NCBI GenBank assembly: GCA_045589215.1
Contig: JAZNOQ010000011.1
Coordinates: 1 to 8,487 of the forward strand
Length of the DNA stretch: 8,487 nt
From: JAZNOQ01 sp045589215
GTDB lineage: Bacteria; Bacillota; Clostridia; Oscillospirales; CAG-272
Direction of reading: 5' to 3'
Below are positions 1 through 6,740 of this stretch, piece after piece. The notes under the pieces were generated by a model. That model did not search any database. It worked only from the letters and a program-made list of their open reading frames with translations, and had not been told where the DNA came from. Each line of letters starts with the position of its first letter. The first letter of the stretch is position 1. The translations under genes and the position numbers were made by a program.

Positions 1-318
1 GGCTTCACGGTCTCCCACGGCTCTGCCGTCGCGATCGGAATGAATCTCGTTGCATCTCTCGCGAAAAGCCGCGGTCTGCTTGACCAAAACGAGCTTTTGG
101 ATATTCGCGCGATGCTCAAGTCCTACGGTCTGCCCCTGACCTGTCCTTACACCTCAGAGCAGCTCGCACGGGTCGCGTCGTCGGATAAGAAGCGCGCGGG
201 GGGATCGATCACCCTCGTCATCCCCTACGGGATCGGCGACACGCGCCTCGTGAAAACGCCGATCGCTGAACTTCAGATCTTCGCAGAAGAGGCTCTCGCG
301 GCAGTGAGGGAGGGCTGA
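1..318 (+). CDS. aroB: 3-dehydroquinate synthase, C-terminal part (5' end outside window)
   Basis: AroB converts DAHP to 3-dehydroquinate, the second step of the shikimate pathway, using NAD and a divalent metal in the cytoplasm. Only the last 105 codons are present; frame 1 is open from the first base. The visible start, VSHGSAVAIGM, matches the family's HGEAVAxGM block, whose His is a metal ligand; the usual Glu after HG is Ser here, a substitution I believe also occurs in other clostridial AroB proteins. Further on, DKKRAGGSITLVIPYGIG (about residues 64-81 of the visible part) matches the DKKxxGGxxxxVLxxxIG block near the C terminus of AroB. The stop lies one base before the aroA start, so the two are almost certainly co-transcribed and translationally coupled. 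An internal ATG at 40 is not the start, because the family motif begins upstream of it. Confidence 0.93.
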   Translation, partial: GFTVSHGSAVAIGMNLVASLAKSRGLLDQNELLDIRAMLKSYGLPLTCPYTSEQLARVASSDKKRAGGSITLVIPYGIGDTRLVKTPIAELQIFAEEALAAVREG

Positions 319-319
319 T

Positions 320-1609
320 ATGGATATTCGCATCTCTCCCGCGAAGGGCTTTGGCGGAACGATTCCCGCCGTTGCATCGAAATCCGCGGCGCATCGACTT
401 ATGATCTGTGCCGCCCTTGCGGATACAAGTATAGCGATCCGCTGTCCCGAAAAAAGCCGCGATATTTGTGCGACAGCCGCCTGTCTTTCGGCACTCGGTG
501 CGTGCTTCTCGGAAACCGAGGACGGCTATACGGTCACGCCCATTTCGCAGGTAAACGAAAACGCGGTGCTTGACTGCGGCGAATCGGGCACGACCTACCG
601 CTTTATGCTGGCTCTCGTCTCCTGTCTCGGAACGGGCGCATCCCTCGTCGGGCACGGCAGACTTCCCGCGCGCCCCCTTTCTCCGCTCTACGAAACGCTT
701 ACGGAAAGCGGCATTTTGCTGTCCCCGCAGGGGACAAATCCCCTCTCCGTTTCAGGGCAGCTCTCGGGACGTGAATTTTCCTTCCCCGGGAACGTTTCGT
801 CGCAGTACGCAAGCGGACTGCTTCTCGCGTTTCCGTGTCTTGCAAGGAGAGAAAACGCCCCCGTCTCGCTCACGCTGACGGGAAAGATCGAATCACTTCC
901 CTATCTTGATATGACGGTACGTGCGATGCGTGTATTCGGCGTACCCGTCGAGCAAAAGTGGCAAACGGACGGAACGCTCCGCTTTACAGTTTCCCCCGCC
1001 GATTATCACGCTCCGACGGCAGTCTCGGTCGAGGGCGACTACTCGGGTGCTGCATTCTATCTTGCGGCAGGAGCGATCGGCCCCTCTCCCGTAACGCTCA
1101 CACATCTCGACACAAATTCACCGCAGGGCGATCGAGAGATCCTCTCTCTTCTCCGCCGCTTCGGCGCACGTGTTGAGGAATCGGAGGGCAGCATTCGCGT
1201 CTCTCCCGCGCCCCTCTCGGGCATTACGATCGACGCGTCGCAGATCCCCGACCTCGTACCGATCCTCGCGGTCGTTGCGGCTGCGGCATACGGTGAAACG
1301 CGCATCGAAAACGCGGCGCGCCTCCGTCTCAAGGAAAGCGATCGCCTCGAGACCGTACACCGTCTCATCGAGACGCTTGGCGGCGACATTTCGGAGGGAG
1401 AGGACTTCCTTGTGATCCGTGGAAGCGGTCGGCTTCGCGGCGGAACGGTCTCTGCGGAGAACGATCACCGCATCGCAATGAGCGCGGCGGTGGCTTCCCT
1501 CGTTTCGGATGAGCCCGTGACGATCCTCGGTGCGGAATGCGCCGAAAAATCCTATCCGCGCTTTTACGACGATGCAAAGGCACTCGGCTTCAGCGTCACC
1601 GTGATCTGA
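320..1609 (+). CDS. aroA: 5-enolpyruvylshikimate-3-phosphate synthase (EPSP synthase)
   Basis: AroA transfers the enolpyruvyl group of PEP to shikimate-3-phosphate, the sixth step of the pathway, in the cytoplasm. At 429 residues it has the normal family length. Substrate-binding residues are all visible: K21-S22-(AAH)-R26; GESGTTYR (87-94) in place of the E. coli GNAGTAMR loop; R118 in LPARPLSPL; SSQ 160-162; catalytic D311 in PDLVPILA; KESDRL with K338 and E339; NDHRIAMS with H383 and R384; and K410 in EKSYPRFYDD. The ATG at 320 is preceded by AGGGAGGG (307-314) at 5-nt spacing and sits one base after the aroB stop. GESG in the PEP/glyphosate loop is the form usual in clostridia; glyphosate sensitivity cannot be judged by eye. 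No frameshift or missing motif is seen. Confidence 0.97.
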   Translation: MDIRISPAKGFGGTIPAVASKSAAHRLMICAALADTSIAIRCPEKSRDICATAACLSALGACFSETEDGYTVTPISQVNENAVLDCGESGTTYRFMLALVSCLGTGASLVGHGRLPARPLSPLYETLTESGILLSPQGTNPLSVSGQLSGREFSFPGNVSSQYASGLLLAFPCLARRENAPVSLTLTGKIESLPYLDMTVRAMRVFGVPVEQKWQTDGTLRFTVSPADYHAPTAVSVEGDYSGAAFYLAAGAIGPSPVTLTHLDTNSPQGDREILSLLRRFGARVEESEGSIRVSPAPLSGITIDASQIPDLVPILAVVAAAAYGETRIENAARLRLKESDRLETVHRLIETLGGDISEGEDFLVIRGSGRLRGGTVSAENDHRIAMSAAVASLVSDEPVTILGAECAEKSYPRFYDDAKALGFSVTVI

Positions 1610-1635
1610 CGCACCAAATCATTCGATTTCTCCTC

Positions 1636-1640
1636 GGAGG
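1636..1640 (+). promoter_or_regulatory. Ribosome binding site selecting the aroC TTG start
   Basis: GGAGG lies 8 nt before a TTG at 1649. No ATG or GTG in the right frame lies near it, and the chorismate synthase N-terminal motif begins directly after this TTG, so the site fixes the non-ATG start. Confidence 0.8.
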
Positions 1641-1648
1641 ACAAAATT

Positions 1649-2749
1649 TTGACGACCTACGGACAAATTCTCCGCCTTTCGATCTACGGCGGCTCGCACG
1701 ACTCTGAAATCGGAGTCAAGGCTACGGGACTTCCCGCGGGAGAAGAGATCTCCCTCCCCGCGCTCCTCGCATTTATGAAGCGGCGCGCACCCGGGCAGAA
1801 TGCCTATTCGACCACGCGTAAGGAGCCCGATACCCCTATTTTTCTATCGGGACTAACCGACGGCAAGACCGACGGCTCTCCCCTTCACGCCGTGATCTAC
1901 AATACGAATCAGCGTTCGGGCGATTACCAGAACCTCGCGGATATTCCGCGCCCGTCTCACGCCGACTACGCGGCGCGTATGAAATACGGTGACGCGGTCG
2001 ATCTGCGCGGCGGCGGTCACTTCTCGGGGCGGCTGACAGCCCCTATGTGCATCCTCGGCGGCATCTGCCTCCAGATGCTTGAAAAGCGCGGCATCCGCGT
2101 GGCGGCGCACATTGCATCGATCGGAGCGGTCCGCGACACACCGTTTGACCGTGTCCTGCTGTCGGAAAGCGACATCGACGCGCTTCTCGCGAAGGAATTT
2201 CCGACACGTTCGGACGCGGCGGGCGAAGAAATGCGCGCCGTGATCGAGGAAGCGCGGCTTCGTGCGGATTCGGTCGGCGGAACGGTCGAATGCGCGGCGA
2301 TCGGACTTCCCGCAGGACTCGGAGAGCATATGTTTTCGGGAGTCGAGGGACGCATCGCGCAGATCATATTCGGCATCCCCGCTGTCAAGGGCATTGCCTT
2401 CGGCAACGGATTTGACTGTGCCGCGCTGTACGGAAGTGAGAACAACGATCCCTTCTGCACGGACGGCAAGACTGTCCGCACGAAAACGAATAACGCGGGA
2501 GGCATCCTCGGCGGTATGACCTCGGGTATGCCGCTCGTCTTTACGGCGGCTCTGAAGCCCACGCCGTCGATCGGCATCGAGCAGGACAGCGTTTCCCTCT
2601 CCAAAATGGAAAACGTTCGCTTCACTGTGAAGGGCAGACACGACCCTTGTGTCGTTCCGCGCGCCGTTCCCGTCTTTGAAGCGGCGACGGCGATCGCGCT
2701 TGTCGATCTTCTCCTCTCGGACGCACCCGACTTTTTCAAAAAGAACTGA
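1649..2749 (+). CDS. aroC: Chorismate synthase (TTG start)
   Basis: AroC removes phosphate from EPSP to give chorismate, the last common step of the pathway; the family needs reduced FMN. The protein is 366 residues, typical length. Family blocks in order: TTYGQILRLSIYGGSHDSEIGV (2-23) with the first conserved His at 17; RRAPGQNAYSTTRKEPD (45-61), the flavin/phosphate-binding arginine region; RPSHADY (101-107) with the second conserved His at 104; RGGGHFSGRLTAP (120-132); NNAGGILGGMTSGMP (281-295); KPTPSI (303-308); and GRHDPCVVPRAVPV (329-342). GGGHFSGRLTAP and HDPCVVPRAVP are the clostridial form rather than the E. coli GGGRSSARET form. GGSHD replaces the common GESHG (clostridial forms often have GQSHS). 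The start is TTG, supported by the upstream GGAGG. The gap after aroA is 39 nt with no hairpin, so it belongs to the same operon; TTG may lower its translation relative to neighbours (inference). Confidence 0.95.
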   Translation: MTTYGQILRLSIYGGSHDSEIGVKATGLPAGEEISLPALLAFMKRRAPGQNAYSTTRKEPDTPIFLSGLTDGKTDGSPLHAVIYNTNQRSGDYQNLADIPRPSHADYAARMKYGDAVDLRGGGHFSGRLTAPMCILGGICLQMLEKRGIRVAAHIASIGAVRDTPFDRVLLSESDIDALLAKEFPTRSDAAGEEMRAVIEEARLRADSVGGTVECAAIGLPAGLGEHMFSGVEGRIAQIIFGIPAVKGIAFGNGFDCAALYGSENNDPFCTDGKTVRTKTNNAGGILGGMTSGMPLVFTAALKPTPSIGIEQDSVSLSKMENVRFTVKGRHDPCVVPRAVPVFEAATAIALVDLLLSDAPDFFKKN

Positions 2750-2773
2750 ATTCTTGTAAAGGATCAAAGCACT

Positions 2774-3916
2774 ATGGAACTCAACGAATTACGCGCCGAC
2801 ATCGACCGCATCGACAAGGAGCTTGTCCGTCTTTTTTGCGAACGGATGGAGGTCTCCGCAGGCGTTGCGGAATATAAGCGAGAGCATAATATGCCCGTCC
2901 TTGACGCCGCGCGCGAGCGCGCGCTTCTCGCGAAGGTAGCGTCCCTTGCGGGGGAGGACAAGGAGCGGTACACCCGCATTCTGTACGAAAGCATTCTGTC
3001 GCTTTCGCGCGCCCATCAGGAAAAGGCGCTGTGCGGCTCTTCTCCGCTTTATACGGCGGTCACAAATGCGATCGAAAGCACCGACAAGCTCTTTCCGCAC
3101 GCCGCACGGGTGGCGTGCCAGGGCGTGGAGGGCGCGTACTCGCAAAGCGCCGCCGAAAAGCTCTTCCGCAGTCCCGACATCTGCTACTTTAGCACCTTCG
3201 AGGACGTTTTCCGCGCGGTGGAAAACGGGGAGTGCCGTTACGGCGTTCTGCCACTTGAAAACAGCACCGCGGGCTCTGTCAACAAGGTCTATGACCTGAT
3301 GCTCACCCATCGCTTTCACATCGTGCGCTCGGCGCGCGTGCGGATCTCTCATAACCTCTACGTCAATCCCGGCGTAAGGCTTGAAGACATAAAGGAGGTC
3401 ATCTCGCACGAGCAGGCGCTCAATCAATCGGCGGAATTTCTGCGTTCGCTCGGTGACGTGAAGATCACCCCCGTCCTCAATACCGCACTTGCGGCAAAAA
3501 CCGTCCGCGACTCGGGCAGGACCGATCTTGCCGCCCTTTCGTCATCGGCGTGCGGATCGCTTTACGGACTTTCCTGCCTCCTGTCCTCGGTGCAGGACAA
3601 GGGCGCAAACTACACACGCTTCGTCTGTATCTCGAAGGAGCTTGAGCTTTATCCCGGATCGGAGCATACGAGCCTTATGATGGTCATTTCGCATAAGCCC
3701 GGCTCGCTCTACCGCATTCTGTCGGCACTCAATGCATCGGGCATCAACATCACGAAGCTCGAATCCCGCCCGATCCCCGACAAGGATTTTGAGGCGCGCT
3801 TCTATCTTGACGTCGATCTTTCGATCTACGATCCCGAATTCGCCCGCACACTCGCGGCACTTGAGCGCGAATGCGAGGAGCTTCGCTATCTCGGCACGTA
3901 CAACGAGATCATCTGA
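2774..3916 (+). CDS. pheA: Bifunctional chorismate mutase / prephenate dehydratase (P-protein)
   Basis: The protein converts chorismate to prephenate and then to phenylpyruvate, the route to phenylalanine. It has 380 residues and three domains. Chorismate mutase, AroQ type (about 1-85): LRADIDRIDKELVRLF with R7, K35 in VAEYKRE, and DAARERALL. Prephenate dehydratase (about 111-290): VACQGVEGAYSQ, the LPLENSTAGSVNKVYDLM block (159-176), SHEQALNQS (211-219), and the catalytic TRF motif at 281-283. ACT domain (about 298-375): KPGSLYRIL (308-316) and ESRPI (330-334), equivalent to the GALV and ESRP motifs that bind phenylalanine, so feedback inhibition by phenylalanine is expected. ATG 2774 follows a weak site TAAAGGA (2757-2763) at 10 nt. 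The gap after aroC is 24 nt. A terminal-branch gene lies inside the shikimate cluster, so chorismate made here can be drawn directly toward phenylalanine. Confidence 0.96.
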   Translation: MELNELRADIDRIDKELVRLFCERMEVSAGVAEYKREHNMPVLDAARERALLAKVASLAGEDKERYTRILYESILSLSRAHQEKALCGSSPLYTAVTNAIESTDKLFPHAARVACQGVEGAYSQSAAEKLFRSPDICYFSTFEDVFRAVENGECRYGVLPLENSTAGSVNKVYDLMLTHRFHIVRSARVRISHNLYVNPGVRLEDIKEVISHEQALNQSAEFLRSLGDVKITPVLNTALAAKTVRDSGRTDLAALSSSACGSLYGLSCLLSSVQDKGANYTRFVCISKELELYPGSEHTSLMMVISHKPGSLYRILSALNASGINITKLESRPIPDKDFEARFYLDVDLSIYDPEFARTLAALERECEELRYLGTYNEII

Positions 3917-3933
3917 CGGGAAAGAGGCACGAA

Positions 3934-5220
3934 ATGGATGAAAAAAACAGCACGATCCGCTGTGGGCTGATCGGTGAGCATCTCACGCACAGCTTCTCCC
4001 CGCAGATCCACCGCGAGCTTGCGGATTATCCGTACGGGCTTTACGAGATCGAGCGCGGAAAAGTAGGCGAATTTATGCAATCGACCGATCTCACGGCGTT
4101 TAACGTAACGATCCCCTACAAAAAGGATGTGATCCCCTACCTCACGGAGATCTCCGACGAGGCGCGCCGCATCGGGGCGGTCAACACCGTAACGAGACTT
4201 CAAGGCGGTGGCTTTCGCGGCGATAACACCGATTACTACGGCTTCAAAGCGATGGTCGAGGCATCGGGCATCCGTGTGAAGGACAAGAAGGTGCTTGTCC
4301 TCGGTACGGGCGGCGCATCGGTCACAGTCCACACGGTGCTTGCCGATCTTGGGGTACGCGAAACGGTATCGGTCTCGCGCACGGGTGAATGCAACTACGA
4401 AAACGTCTACTCGCTCCACCGCGACGCCGATGTGATCGTGAATACCACCCCTGTCGGAATGTACCCCGGCACGGGTGTGTCTCCGATCTCCCTCGAAAAC
4501 TTCCCCGCGCTCACGGGGGTGCTGGATCTCATCTACAATCCCGCGAGGACCGCACTTCTTCTCGAAGCCGAGCGGCTCTCTATCCCCGCGATGAACGGGC
4601 TTCTGATGCTCGTCGCACAGGCGAAGCGCGCGTGTGAGCTATTCCTCGGCGGCGTTCGGATCGATGACGGGCGTATCCCCGAGATTGTGAAGAAAATACG
4701 CCTTGAAACCGAAAATCTCGTCCTCATCGGTATGCCCGGATGCGGCAAATCGACGGCGGCGCGGCTTCTTTCCGAATTGACGGGGCGCGAGGCGATCGAC
4801 ACCGACGAGGTATTTCTTAGTCTCTCGGGCGGTGTATCCCCAGCAGATTACATTCGAAGAAACGGCGAAAAAGCCTTCCGCGCGCTCGAGACCGAGGCGG
4901 TGAAGTCGGTCGGAAAGCTCTCGGGGAAGATCATCGCAACGGGCGGCGGCGTTCCGACGATCGGGGAAAATTACGCACCACTCCATCAGAACGGTGTGAT
5001 CCTGTGGATCCGCCGCGACATCTCCTCTCTCCCGACTGCGGGTAGACCGCTTTCCGAGGGGCGCGATCTCGCGTCCCTGTACGAGGAACGGCGTCCCGCT
5101 TACGAACGGTTTGCGGATGGGTGCATCGAAAGTTGCATCTCCCCGCTCGACACAGCGAAGGCGATCCTATCTGAATTTGAAAAGCAGATCTCTCTCCACA
5201 TACGAGGTGAAAGAATATGA
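3934..5220 (+). CDS. Fused shikimate dehydrogenase - shikimate kinase (AroE-AroK)
   Basis: One 428-residue chain holds two consecutive enzymes: reduction of 3-dehydroshikimate to shikimate with NADPH, then ATP-dependent phosphorylation to shikimate-3-phosphate. AroE domain (about 8-255): HSFSPQIH with shikimate-binding S20 and S22; NVTIPYKKD with catalytic K63; AVNTV; RGDNTD with N98 and catalytic D100; the dinucleotide loop GTGGAS (124-129); NTTPVGMYP; and LMLVAQAK with Q229. AroK domain (about 258-415): Walker A GMPGCGKS (266-273), D289 and D291 in IDTDEVF, GEKAFRALE with R316, GGG (337-339), LID motif GRPL (370-373), and ERRPAYER. No essential motif is missing from either half, and the linker is only about 10-15 residues. 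Start chosen at 3934: AAAGAGG (3921-3927) lies 6 nt upstream. An in-frame ATG at 3871 would overlap pheA and add 21 residues unlike the family. The stop overlaps the aroQ ATG. Confidence 0.95.
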   Translation: MDEKNSTIRCGLIGEHLTHSFSPQIHRELADYPYGLYEIERGKVGEFMQSTDLTAFNVTIPYKKDVIPYLTEISDEARRIGAVNTVTRLQGGGFRGDNTDYYGFKAMVEASGIRVKDKKVLVLGTGGASVTVHTVLADLGVRETVSVSRTGECNYENVYSLHRDADVIVNTTPVGMYPGTGVSPISLENFPALTGVLDLIYNPARTALLLEAERLSIPAMNGLLMLVAQAKRACELFLGGVRIDDGRIPEIVKKIRLETENLVLIGMPGCGKSTAARLLSELTGREAIDTDEVFLSLSGGVSPADYIRRNGEKAFRALETEAVKSVGKLSGKIIATGGGVPTIGENYAPLHQNGVILWIRRDISSLPTAGRPLSEGRDLASLYEERRPAYERFADGCIESCISPLDTAKAILSEFEKQISLHIRGERI

Positions 5221-5654
5221 AATTTCTTGTACTGAACGGCCCTAATCTTAATATGCTCGGCATCCGCGAGCCTACGATCTACGGATCAAAGAATTTCGCG
5301 GCACTTGAAGCGTTTGTCCGCGAGACCGCTAAAAAGGAAGGGATCGAGGTCACGCTCTTTCAGTCGAACTACGAGGGCGCGCTTGTCGAAAAGATCCAGG
5401 AGGCATACGGCGTTTACGACGGTATCGTGATCAATCCCGCCGCCTACACGCATACGAGCGTTGCGATCCTTGACGCCCTGAAATCGGTCTCGATCCCGAC
5501 GGTCGAGGTGCATCTCTCAAAGGTCGAGGAGCGCGAAAGCTTCCGACAGATCTCCTACGTCTCCTACGTCGCACTGAAAACGATCACGGGACTCGGATTT
5601 GACGGCTACGCCGAGGCAATCCGATACCTCAAGGACTATCTCTCGGAACAGTAA
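5217..5654 (+). CDS. aroQ: 3-dehydroquinate dehydratase, type II
   Basis: AroQ dehydrates 3-dehydroquinate to 3-dehydroshikimate, the third pathway step; type II enzymes are small dodecamers unrelated to AroD. The 145-residue length is typical. Active-site residues line up with the Mycobacterium/Streptomyces numbering at a constant offset of 2: N10 and R17 in LNGPNLNMLGIREPTIYG, catalytic Y22, N73 and catalytic H79 in INPAAYTHT, H99 in EVHLS, and R110 in RESFRQ. The usual QSNHEG motif reads QSNYEG (Y52). The ATG overlaps the aroE-aroK stop (ATGA), and GAGGTG (5204-5209) lies 7 nt upstream, so translation is coupled. It is the last gene of the operon. It supplies the substrate of the AroE half encoded just upstream. 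Confidence 0.96.
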   Translation: MKFLVLNGPNLNMLGIREPTIYGSKNFAALEAFVRETAKKEGIEVTLFQSNYEGALVEKIQEAYGVYDGIVINPAAYTHTSVAILDALKSVSIPTVEVHLSKVEERESFRQISYVSYVALKTITGLGFDGYAEAIRYLKDYLSEQ

Positions 5655-5674
5655 CTCAGAACGGTAAAACCACA

Positions 5675-5722
5675 AACGGGCTGTGTCGATCGACACAGCC
5701 CGTTATTCTTTTTTCTCTTTTT
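5675..5722 (+). terminator. Rho-independent terminator of the aro operon
   Basis: A perfect 30-nt palindrome (arms 5675-5689 and 5690-5704, GC-rich core GGGCTGTG/CACAGCCC) begins 20 nt after the aroQ stop and is followed by ATTC and six Ts, then a further pyrimidine tract. This is a textbook intrinsic terminator for plus-strand transcription. The minus-strand side has only a short TTTT after the stem, so two-way use is less likely. Confidence 0.92.
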
Positions 5723-5756
5723 GGAGTGAGTGCGGAACAATGCACTCACTCCTTTT
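5723..5756 (+). terminator. Second tandem hairpin after the aro operon
   Basis: GGAGTGAGTGC (5723-5733) pairs perfectly with GCACTCACTCC (5742-5752) around an 8-nt loop, followed by TTTTC. It starts directly after the T-tract of the first terminator. It probably acts as a back-up terminator between the convergent aro operon and the minus-strand cysteine-rich gene. On the minus strand the stem is followed by A residues, so it is not a good terminator for that gene. Part of the right arm (CACTCC, 5747-5752) could instead pair with GGAGTG at 5767-5772. Confidence 0.6.
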
Positions 5757-5789
5757 CTCGTCCCTTGGAGTGCTATTTTCAGACGACGC

Positions 5790-6641
5790 TCAGCAACACC
5801 CGCACTTGCCGCCGTGATCGGTCGTCAGGGGCGGATTTCTAAAGGATTTGGGCGAAAACTCTCCGATCGGGAACGCCATCGAGCGGAAGAGCGCGCAAGG
5901 ATCATCCTCCTCTGCCGCAATGCATTCCTTGTCGGGAATGACGTATTCGCACGCGCTGATGAGATATTCAGCGGGGCGAATGAGACGAACGATCGAGAAG
6001 ATCCCGAAGGAAACGAGCAGAATGTTTCCGCCCGCAGAGCTATCGGTGAGCGTTCCGTCGAGGCGGCAGGACAGTGCCTCGGGAATGTCCGAGCATCCGC
6101 AGCAGCAACAGCAGCACGACGTGTCACACGCGCTCTCCTCAACGACCTTCGCCTGAAGAACGATCGGATCAACCGTTTCCACCACGGCGATCGGGACGTT
6201 CTGCGGGTGGCCTGCGGGCATCAGCGGCGTGCAGTAATCGTATGCGCTGTCGGGATTGCTGCGGAATACGCTCACACAGCTCTCGCTTCCGTAAAGGATC
6301 ACACGCTTCTCGACGACCGCGATCCCTTCGAATTCCTGCGCTCTTCCCTTTCCGAGGCAGGCTTCAAAGCAGATCTTCACGAAGAAGCGGATGGTTACGG
6401 TGTAAAAGCCGCGGTTGAACGCCACGGGGTCGATCCCGATATAGACCCACGCGATGCTTGCCCCCTTTACCCGTACCGAGCTTGTGCGCTCGATCACGCT
6501 GTTGCCGAAATCGGTCAGATAGACACGGACGTTTTCATAGCAGTCCCTGTCCTTGCACGAATCGTAAATACGGTTGGTCTCGATACAGACCATTTCTCTT
6601 CCCCCACCGGGGGAGCTTCCGGTATATCTGTTTTCAGACAT
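5790..6641 (-). CDS. Cysteine-rich conserved clostridial protein of unknown function
   Basis: I cannot assign a function. The 283-residue product has 22 cysteines (about 8%), including a run of six (C176-C181) followed by Gly-Cys, and a C-terminal GKCGCC. Residues 17-125 form a region rich in predicted beta strands (VRVYLTDFG, SVRVKGASIAWVYIGIDPVAFNRGFYTVTIRFFVKICFEAC, QEFEGIAVVEKRVILYGSE). Residues 145-170 (VPIAVVETVDPIVLQAKVVE) precede the Cys cluster. A second strand-rich part spans 188-262 (LLVSFGIFSIVRLIRPAEYLISACEYVIPDKEC). No signal peptide, membrane segment or known catalytic motif is seen. From memory, similar proteins with the same VCI-TxRI-DSC opening and Cys cluster occur in other Clostridia as hypothetical proteins. 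The start is firm: AGGGAGGT-like site at 6648-6654, 6 nt from the ATG. It is convergent with the aro operon and follows the exporter pair after a 153-nt gap, probably as its own unit. A metal-binding or disulfide-linked structural role (for example spore or envelope) is only a guess. Confidence 0.85.
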   Translation of the reverse strand: MSENRYTGSSPGGGREMVCIETNRIYDSCKDRDCYENVRVYLTDFGNSVIERTSSVRVKGASIAWVYIGIDPVAFNRGFYTVTIRFFVKICFEACLGKGRAQEFEGIAVVEKRVILYGSESCVSVFRSNPDSAYDYCTPLMPAGHPQNVPIAVVETVDPIVLQAKVVEESACDTSCCCCCCGCSDIPEALSCRLDGTLTDSSAGGNILLVSFGIFSIVRLIRPAEYLISACEYVIPDKECIAAEEDDPCALFRSMAFPIGEFSPKSFRNPPLTTDHGGKCGCC

Positions 6642-6670
6642 GATCTTACCTCCCTATAAGAGTCAAATGT

Positions 6671-6736
6671 AGAAAATGACCGAAGCGCCTCTTTCTGCGC
6701 CATGAAGCCGCCGGAAAGAGAAACACTCCGGTCATT
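6671..6736 (-). other. Long strand-specific RNA hairpin (terminator or structured leader)
   Basis: In minus-strand RNA, 6736-6729 (AAUGACCG) pairs with 6682-6675 (CGGUCAUU). The stem continues through six more pairs (6728-6723 with 6683-6688, of which three are G-U), skips a 2-nt bulge, and adds seven pairs (6720-6714 with 6695-6689), giving about 21 pairs and an 18-nt loop. The three wobbles would be C-A mismatches in plus-strand RNA, so the fold favours the minus transcript. The stem is followed by UUCUACAUUU, and its last two bases are also U, giving UUUUCU. It lies between the exporter pair and the cysteine-rich gene, ending 20 nt before that gene's ribosome binding site. It could be the exporter operon's terminator or a structured 5' leader of the downstream gene. 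Confidence 0.5.
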
Positions 6737-6740
6737 CCTC

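Noticed and set aside
1853..2767. Minus-strand open frame of 304 codons opposite aroC
   Set aside because: aroC shows full family motifs. The antisense frame is a by-product of GC-rich codon use.
3871..3933. Upstream in-frame ATG extending the AroE-AroK protein by 21 residues
   Set aside because: It would overlap the end of pheA, has no good ribosome binding site, and the extra residues do not resemble any shikimate dehydrogenase N terminus. ATG 3934 has AAAGAGG at 6 nt.
5730..6659. Plus-strand open frame of 309 codons opposite the cysteine-rich gene
   Set aside because: It has no ribosome binding site, runs through the terminator hairpin region, and its protein has no recognisable features. 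The minus-strand frame has a strong ribosome binding site and a sensible protein.
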